A program made the position numbers and the translations under genes. Positions 60,050 to 64,000 of a DNA stretch of 64,000 bases are shown piece by piece. The notes under the pieces are model-generated. The model worked only from the letters and a program-made list of their open reading frames with translations, did no database searches and was not told the origin of the DNA. Every line of letters starts with the position of its first letter. The first letter of the stretch is position 1. This DNA comes from Dyadobacter sp. (GTDB taxonomy: Bacteria > Bacteroidota > Bacteroidia > Cytophagales > Spirosomataceae), in contig NZ_JAGIAS010000001.1 of the NCBI RefSeq assembly GCF_017744695.1, positions 1,641,013-1,705,012 on the forward strand. The letters run 5' to 3'.

Positions 60050-60811
60050 TCAGGCAGTTTGAAGCTCTACACCCGGATTCATCGCCTGCAAAGCGGCAGC
60101 CGGGTTGCTCAAAAAGAGATTGAATACATCGGCGGTACGGCCTGTCAGTATTTCGTAGGTATTGTTTTCAAATGCTTCCACGAGCTCGTCAGCCACTTGT
60201 TTGGCAGGAATGCCATTCGTAGCGCCACCGATTTCTGCCGAAAACTCGGTATCGACCAGCGGAGGCAGGATTTCGAATACTTTGATTTTGGAGGATTTAC
60301 TTAGTGCAATGCGCAGCGACTGGGTGTAGGAGTGCAATGCAGCTTTGCTCGCAGCGTAAGTGGGTAGAAAGTGGTTGGGAACAAGCCCTGCGATGCTCGA
60401 AACCGCCACGATAGCAGCCTCATCAGCCTTTTGAAGCAACGGCAGCAATTTCTGGTTCAGGCGGATAATGGCCAGATAGTTGGTGGCGATTTCCTCTTCG
60501 GCGAGTGTTGCAGCGTCCTCATCACCATCCAGGTGGTAATAAGCTGCCTTTCCCGCATTATTAATTACAACATTCAATGCAGGAAACTCATTTTCCAGGC
60601 GGGCAACGAGCGCATCCGTAGCTTGTTTATCGACCACATCGTAGACGATCGGCGTCACATTGGTCAGCTGCGCAGCGGCTTTTTGCAAACGTTCTTCATT
60701 GCGACCGGTAATGATTACATGATTTCCTTTTGCGGCAAATGCTTTCGCGAATTCGAGACCAATACCGGCACTTCCGCCAGTGATCAGGATTGTATTTCCA
60801 GTAGTTTTCAT
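60050..60811 (-). CDS. Short-chain dehydrogenase (DltE-type SDR)
   Basis: 253 residues. NAD(P)-binding loop ILITGGSAGIGLEFAKAFAAKG, NNAGKAAYYHLDG and catalytic IVAVSSIAGLVPNHFLPTYAASKAALHSY (Ser, Tyr-x3-Lys). This group is widely found in Bacteroidota with a TetR regulator. Its promoter carries TetR-type palindromes at 60830-60843 and 60912-60929, though no TetR gene is present in the window. It is the first gene of the row with DUF2798. Confidence 0.88.
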   Translation of the reverse strand: MKTTGNTILITGGSAGIGLEFAKAFAAKGNHVIITGRNEERLQKAAAQLTNVTPIVYDVVDKQATDALVARLENEFPALNVVINNAGKAAYYHLDGDEDAATLAEEEIATNYLAIIRLNQKLLPLLQKADEAAIVAVSSIAGLVPNHFLPTYAASKAALHSYTQSLRIALSKSSKIKVFEILPPLVDTEFSAEIGGATNGIPAKQVADELVEAFENNTYEILTGRTADVFNLFLSNPAAALQAMNPGVELQTA

Positions 60812-60829
60812 TGTTTTCGAGTTTAAAAT

Positions 60830-60843
60830 ATACCAATCGGTAT
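60830..60843. promoter_or_regulatory. Palindrome in the SDR leader, TetR-type site
   Basis: ATACCAATCGGTAT: arms ATACC and GGTAT with an A-A-T-C centre, almost a perfect palindrome. It shares the sequence of the main operator at 60912-60929 and lies 19 bp before the SDR ATG. Confidence 0.5.
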
Positions 60844-60886
60844 TTTATTTGAGAAAATTAAAACCGGCATTTACCCGGCCCTTTCC

Positions 60887-60937
60887 GTGAATTGGAATTC
60901 ACACGACAAAAATATACTGATCGGTATATTTTTGCAA
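60887..60937 (-). promoter_or_regulatory. SDR promoter with embedded TetR-type operator
   Basis: On the minus strand TTG (60935-60937), 20-bp spacer and TATTTTTG (60907-60914) form a promoter. ATATACTGATCGGTATAT (60912-60929), near-perfect palindrome, fills the spacer between the elements. GTGAATTGGAATTCAC (60887-60902), another perfect palindrome with GG in the centre, covers the likely transcription start. Confidence 0.65.
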
Positions 60938-60966
60938 GAAAAATCGTAAAAACTTTTAAGCTATCC

Positions 60967-61000
60967 ATAAAAAACGGCCTGGTTATCCGCCAAGCCGCTG
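60967..61000 (-). terminator. Intrinsic terminator after the sorbosone-dehydrogenase-like gene
   Basis: On the minus strand CGGCTTGG and CCAGGCCG (one G-T pair) form a stem around CGGATAA, then TTTTTTATGG. It is 27 bp past the stop. Confidence 0.8.
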
Positions 61001-61026
61001 TTCTATTTCCCATAGCCAATAATTTC

Positions 61027-62289
61027 TTACTTCGCACTCACACGCCAAATAACGTTTCCCGAGTCGTCGTTGACCAGTAGCGATCCGTCGTTCATGACCG
61101 TCACACCCACCGGCCGACCAAAAACCTTTTTCTCGCTTTCGACAAAACCGGTAAGAAAGTCCTCCGGTTTGCCCGACGGCATGCCGTCTTTAAATGGTAC
61201 AAAAACTACTTTGTATCCCGAAAGCGTCGAGCGGTTCCAGGAGCCATGTTGGCCCACGAACGCGCCATTACGATATTTAGCCGGGAACTTGCTTTTGTTA
61301 TAAAATGCCAATCCGAGTGAGGCAGTATGCGCCCCGACCGGCACATCGGGGACAATGGTCTTGGCGACAAGGTCCGGTCGCTCGCCTTTGCGTCGCGGAT
61401 CTTCGTTTGGGCCGAAATAGGCATAGGGCCAGCCGTAAAACCCTCCCTCCCTAACACTGGTAATGTAATCCGGCACGAGCTCGTCGCCCAGTTTATCGCG
61501 TTCATTCACTGCTGTCCACAGCACATTGGAGCCTGGCGCCCAGTCCATTCCCACGGGATTGCGTAACCCGCTTGCGTAAATGCGTTCGCCCGAACCATCG
61601 GGGTTTATTTCCAGGATGTTGGCTCTCCTTTTTTCCTCGTCGATGCCATGATCAGCCACGTTACTCGCAGACCCTACTGAAATGTAAATTTTGCTACCGT
61701 TTGCATTCGCCAGCAAGTTCCGTGTCCAGTGATTGTTATAACCTCCGGCGGGCAAATCCACTATTTTCTGGCCTTTGGAAGTGATTTTGGTTTCACCGTC
61801 TTTGTAAGGGTAACGGTAGAGGCCGTCGGTATTAGCGACGTAGAAGAACCCTTTCAACACCAGCATACCGAGCGGCTTATTGAGTTTTTCGAGGAAAATC
61901 TCCCGCATTTCGGGTGTCCCGTCCTTATTCACATCCCGAAGCAACGTAATCCTGTCGGCACTTTTACGTGTAGCCGATTCCGCCACAAAAATGTCGCCAT
62001 TCGGTGCGATGTAGGTCCAGCGCGGGCTATCGAGCTTGTCCGCGAATTTGGTAACGACAAAACCTTCGGGAGCCACGGGTGTTTTACCGTCGGGCCAGCC
62101 AGCCTCTTCGGGCCGGTTTTCCACGGATTCCGTCGCGAACGGGGCGGGCAGCGTGAGGCTGTCGGTCGCAGTTGCCACGGAGTCGGGGCCGCTTTGCGCA
62201 GCCTCTTCTTTTTCTTGCTTTTCATTGCCACAACCTGCCAGCGATGCCAAAGCCAGCAGCGCAACTATTGTGAGGTGGTGTTTCTTCAT
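61027..62289 (-). CDS. PQQ-dependent sugar dehydrogenase-like (sorbosone dehydrogenase family) lipoprotein
   Basis: 420 residues with a lipoprotein signal (MKKHHLTIVALLALASLAGC), then a low-complexity linker (about 20-65). The six-bladed propeller (70-420) has PEGFVVTKFADKLDSPRWTYIAPNGDIFVAES, NPVGMDWAPGSNVLWTAVNERDKLGDELVPDYITSVREGGFYGWPYAYFG and GAFVGQHGSWNRSTLSGYKVVFVPF, the GH/PQQ-type (soluble glucose or sorbosone dehydrogenase) sequence. It would oxidise aldoses in the envelope using PQQ, if it binds that cofactor; that is family inference. Confidence 0.85.
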   Translation of the reverse strand: MKKHHLTIVALLALASLAGCGNEKQEKEEAAQSGPDSVATATDSLTLPAPFATESVENRPEEAGWPDGKTPVAPEGFVVTKFADKLDSPRWTYIAPNGDIFVAESATRKSADRITLLRDVNKDGTPEMREIFLEKLNKPLGMLVLKGFFYVANTDGLYRYPYKDGETKITSKGQKIVDLPAGGYNNHWTRNLLANANGSKIYISVGSASNVADHGIDEEKRRANILEINPDGSGERIYASGLRNPVGMDWAPGSNVLWTAVNERDKLGDELVPDYITSVREGGFYGWPYAYFGPNEDPRRKGERPDLVAKTIVPDVPVGAHTASLGLAFYNKSKFPAKYRNGAFVGQHGSWNRSTLSGYKVVFVPFKDGMPSGKPEDFLTGFVESEKKVFGRPVGVTVMNDGSLLVNDDSGNVIWRVSAK

Positions 62290-62307
62290 GTTTGTTGATA
62301 TTAATGT

Positions 62308-62348
62308 AAAAAGCTGGTCAGGAACATGACATTCCCGACCAGCTTTTA
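62308..62348 (-). terminator. Intrinsic terminator after the DUF2911 gene
   Basis: AAAAGCTGGTC (62309-62319) and GACCAGCTTTT (62336-62346) form an 11-bp stem, extended by GGAA/TTCC. U-tract on both sides. It separates the DUF2911 gene from the next minus-strand gene. Confidence 0.82.
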
Positions 62349-62373
62349 CAATAATAATGCCACCCTACTGCGC

Positions 62374-62928
62374 TCAGAACGAAACAGGTACTTCTACGAC
62401 GGTCTTTTCCCAGCCCATGTACATCTTGGCCTGCTTGTCGGATACCTTTTCAAATACAATGGAGAAATTCTCGATCGGCGCGTCCACATTTTTTACCGGC
62501 GCAGTCACGCGCAGCACGTCGTTGGCTTCCTTGTACTTAAATGCACCCCAGTAATCGACGTCGGAGCTGATGATGATCGTCCACTCCTTCTCGCCTGGTA
62601 TCGCAAACAAGGAATAGGTACCCGCCTTCACTTTTTTACCGCCAAAAGTGGCGTCTTCATAAAATTTGATTTCCGTCGATTCATCTGCACCCAGACGCCA
62701 TACTTTGCCGTACGGTTCCTTTTTTCCAAAGATTTCACGGCCATTCAGAAACGGGCGGCTATACGATACCTTCACCAGTGCTTTCTCGCCTTCCTTGCGG
62801 TCATGCGCGAAATGATCCGGGAAATAAGCAATATCCCGCGGGCTTTTATCCAGGCCTCTGAATTTCTGTGCATTCGCCCCGAATGCGATCACCATCATCA
62901 AAAGGGCCAGGAAAATGTTCTTTTTCAT
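62374..62928 (-). CDS. DUF2911 secreted protein
   Basis: 184 residues with a signal peptide (MKKNIFLALLMMVIAFGANA). DUF2911 core: HDRKEGEKALVKVSYSRPFLNGREIFG, GKVWRLGADESTEIKFYEDATFGGKKVKAGTYSLFAIPGEKEWTIIISSDVDYWGAF. A Bacteroidota beta-sandwich family of unknown function, in the periplasm or secreted. Complete, and bounded downstream by a strong terminator. Confidence 0.88.
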   Translation of the reverse strand: MKKNIFLALLMMVIAFGANAQKFRGLDKSPRDIAYFPDHFAHDRKEGEKALVKVSYSRPFLNGREIFGKKEPYGKVWRLGADESTEIKFYEDATFGGKKVKAGTYSLFAIPGEKEWTIIISSDVDYWGAFKYKEANDVLRVTAPVKNVDAPIENFSIVFEKVSDKQAKMYMGWEKTVVEVPVSF

Positions 62929-63001
62929 ATTTGTGGTTTTTGTTAAGAATTTGAATGCTAATGTTAGGAAAAGTTTTTGATTTTGAAGGCTTTGCCAAGA
63001 T

Positions 63002-63261
63002 TCACTTTTTGTAATGAAATCTGCATTTCAAGATCTTGATCGCATCGGGTGTTACGAAATATACCAAGCGGTGTTCCTCGTCTATCCTGCGGGACCAATA
63101 ACCTGAAAGATCTCCCTTCAACGGCTCGGGTTTTCCGATTCCATCAAAAGGAGATCTTTTGCAATCCTTTATCAATTCGTTAATCCTTTCAGAATTTTCT
63201 TGTCTGTTTGCTGCCTATGCAGGTAGTCTTCCCACCCTTCATCGTGAAAGATTGGCTTCAT
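63002..63261 (-). pseudogene. YoeB-type toxin interrupted by a frameshift
   Basis: From ATG 63259-63261 the frame reads [29 protein letters not shown] and then stops. One base shift near 63186-63190 restores [62 protein letters not shown] to the TGA at 63002-63004, the complete YoeB sequence. So one base, probably A in an A-run, is lost (260 nt instead of 261). The ATG overlaps the antitoxin stop (ATGA). A sequencing error cannot be excluded. Confidence 0.85.
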
Positions 63262-63458
63262 TCTTCAATAAGCGCCCTTTCATGGAAGTTTTTTCCACCA
63301 TTTTCCAGGTCTTCGATCGCTCTGAGCAACCTTTCCCTGTTTTCCTTGCTACTCAACAGGTATTCCGTAGTATCCTGTTTCTCCCTCTTGACTTTATCTG
63401 CGTTGCTTTTACCAGCCATTGCCAGTTTCAGTTTACTCCAACCAACCGTTATTCTCAT
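63258..63458 (-). CDS. YefM-like antitoxin, shortened at the N terminus
   Basis: 66 residues. The C-terminal half TTEYLLSSKENRERLLRAIEDLENGGKNFHERALIEE is the YoeB-binding part of YefM/Phd antitoxins. The N-terminal part (MRITVGWSKLKLAMAGKSNADKVKREKQD) is about 20 residues too short for the Phd DNA-binding fold and lacks its VxxxxLxEYNSL strand, so this gene is probably damaged by internal deletion. Overlaps the toxin start. Toxin and antitoxin appear to have decayed together. Confidence 0.65.
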   Translation of the reverse strand: MRITVGWSKLKLAMAGKSNADKVKREKQDTTEYLLSSKENRERLLRAIEDLENGGKNFHERALIEE

Positions 63459-63520
63459 AGTGTGATGTATTTAAATTAGGTTATACAAATATTAAAACCT
63501 GAACTGACAATCAGCACGCT

Positions 63521-64000
63521 CTACGCGATTACCTTACCCGTTAGCACCGGCCGCGGATCCTTCGTATTTCCAATGATCGCAAGGCTTCTTTTAAACTCGA
63601 TTTGCAAGCCATCGCCTTCAAATTTGCACCGCACGGTTTCATAATGCGCGGTTTCGATGAAGCGCCAAGTCACTTCGAAGGTACTATCATCGATCCAGGC
63701 GCCGTTGGCAGCGATTTTTGTTTTCTTTTCGCCGGGAACGGGGGTTAGTACCAGTTTGAGCGGCATAGTCGACAGGTCGGTCAGGCCAATTTTCCAGTTC
63801 CCCAAACCATTTACCACAAGGTGCTCACCCTTATCATCGGTTACCCGGAAAAGGCACCAGCCCTTATCGAATTCGAAGGATACTTTATTAATTTTTAGCT
63901 CATTATCAGCCAACTTAAATGCCTTCCCATTCATTTTCGCAGCGAGTTCGGAGGCCGGCTTCCCGGGTGTAAGCGGTAGCGCGAGCGAGCCAAGTTTCTT
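63521..64000 (-). CDS. C-terminal part of a probable serine hydrolase (class C beta-lactamase-related), N terminus beyond right edge
   Basis: The minus-strand frame is open to the edge (160 codons). It reads LALPLTPGKPASELAAKMNGKAFKLADNELKI and TDDKGEHLVVNGLGNWKIG and ends TKDPRPVLTGKVIA. This is the small C-terminal beta domain common in Bacteroidota beta-lactamase-family serine hydrolases. The catalytic SxxK and YxN would lie outside, so the call rests on the tail only. Confidence 0.6.
   Translation of the reverse strand, partial: KKLGSLALPLTPGKPASELAAKMNGKAFKLADNELKINKVSFEFDKGWCLFRVTDDKGEHLVVNGLGNWKIGLTDLSTMPLKLVLTPVPGEKKTKIAANGAWIDDSTFEVTWRFIETAHYETVRCKFEGDGLQIEFKRSLAIIGNTKDPRPVLTGKVIA

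Noticed and set aside
60927..60934. Plus-strand TATTTTTG as a divergent promoter
   Set aside because: It arises from the palindrome's symmetry; no TTG is at the right distance and no plus-strand gene follows.

Overview
The window reads as a chromosomal segment of a Bacteroidota bacterium, most like Cytophagales/Spirosomataceae such as Dyadobacter (inference from gene content, not a database match). Supporting signs are -7 promoter elements of the form TAnnTTTG, several with a TTG 19-20 bp upstream; a FecI/FecR sigma/anti-sigma pair; many secreted proteins whose signal peptides end in FAQ or in a lipobox Cys; GIN-domain, PspC and toast-rack envelope proteins; and a KduI/KduD/GH105/UxaB/ExuT uronate operon. 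No insertion sequence, phage, CRISPR array, rRNA or tRNA was recognised. The segment is mostly core and niche metabolism with a scatter of small toxin-antitoxin modules, some of them dead.

Layout. 1-3.0 kb: cobalamin-dependent methionine synthase (metH, cut by the left edge) divergent from an Lrp/AsnC regulator. 3.1-7.0 kb: a lipoprotein, an ECF sigma factor overlapping a membrane-anchored partner with a barrel-like C terminus, and a Ppx/GppA phosphatase. 7.0-10.8 kb: a carbamoyltransferase, SGNH-hydrolase, DUF5989 and SxtJ cluster resembling the sxtI-J-K association. 11-14.6 kb: thioesterase, a striking inverted pair of 10-bp-period repeat arrays, and metE under a cobalamin riboswitch. With metH in the same window this gives a B12 switch between the two methionine synthases. 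14.7-21.2 kb: nagB-like gene, fumC, HEAT-repeat protein, hydroxyacid dehydrogenase, galK and galM. 21.3-25.3 kb: a DUF4160/DUF2442 pair, a catalytically degenerate TrpF-like protein, a PspC/LiaI/LiaF envelope-stress cluster, a VanX-like dipeptidase and a GIN-domain lipoprotein. 26.1-29.7 kb: FecI-FecR followed by an STN-domain surface-repeat protein instead of a TonB receptor. 29.7-36.5 kb: RelE-type toxin/antitoxin, NAD synthase, LolC/E-like permease, RES/Xre toxin/antitoxin, methionine aminotransferase and an atypical redoxin. 36.7-47.4 kb: GH31 glucosidase, Nudix hydrolase, LacI regulator and a six-gene pectin/uronate operon. 47.5-54.1 kb: NTF2-like protein, a decayed DUF1016/YhcG nuclease, an SRPBCC-ArsR pair with clear operators, an ATP-grasp enzyme and two aminopeptidases. 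54.3-64 kb: UbiA-like enzyme with a methyltransferase, RarD-like transporter, outer-membrane protein, HAD phosphatase, fabF, DUF2798 and SDR genes behind a TetR-type operator, a sorbosone-dehydrogenase-like lipoprotein, DUF2911, a broken YefM/YoeB module and the C terminus of a probable serine hydrolase cut by the right edge.

The uronate operon is the clearest pathway. GH105 releases unsaturated uronic acid from rhamnogalacturonan or pectin oligosaccharides, KduI and KduD process 4-deoxy-5-keto-uronate, UxaB reduces tagaturonate, ExuT-like MFS imports hexuronate, and the divergent LacI protein is the likely regulator. The most unusual signals are the nested 10/30-bp inverted repeat array (11491-11762), the SxtIJK-like carbamoylation cluster, the promoter-embedded operators at 48.9 and 60.9 kb, and the group of live and dead toxin-antitoxin modules.
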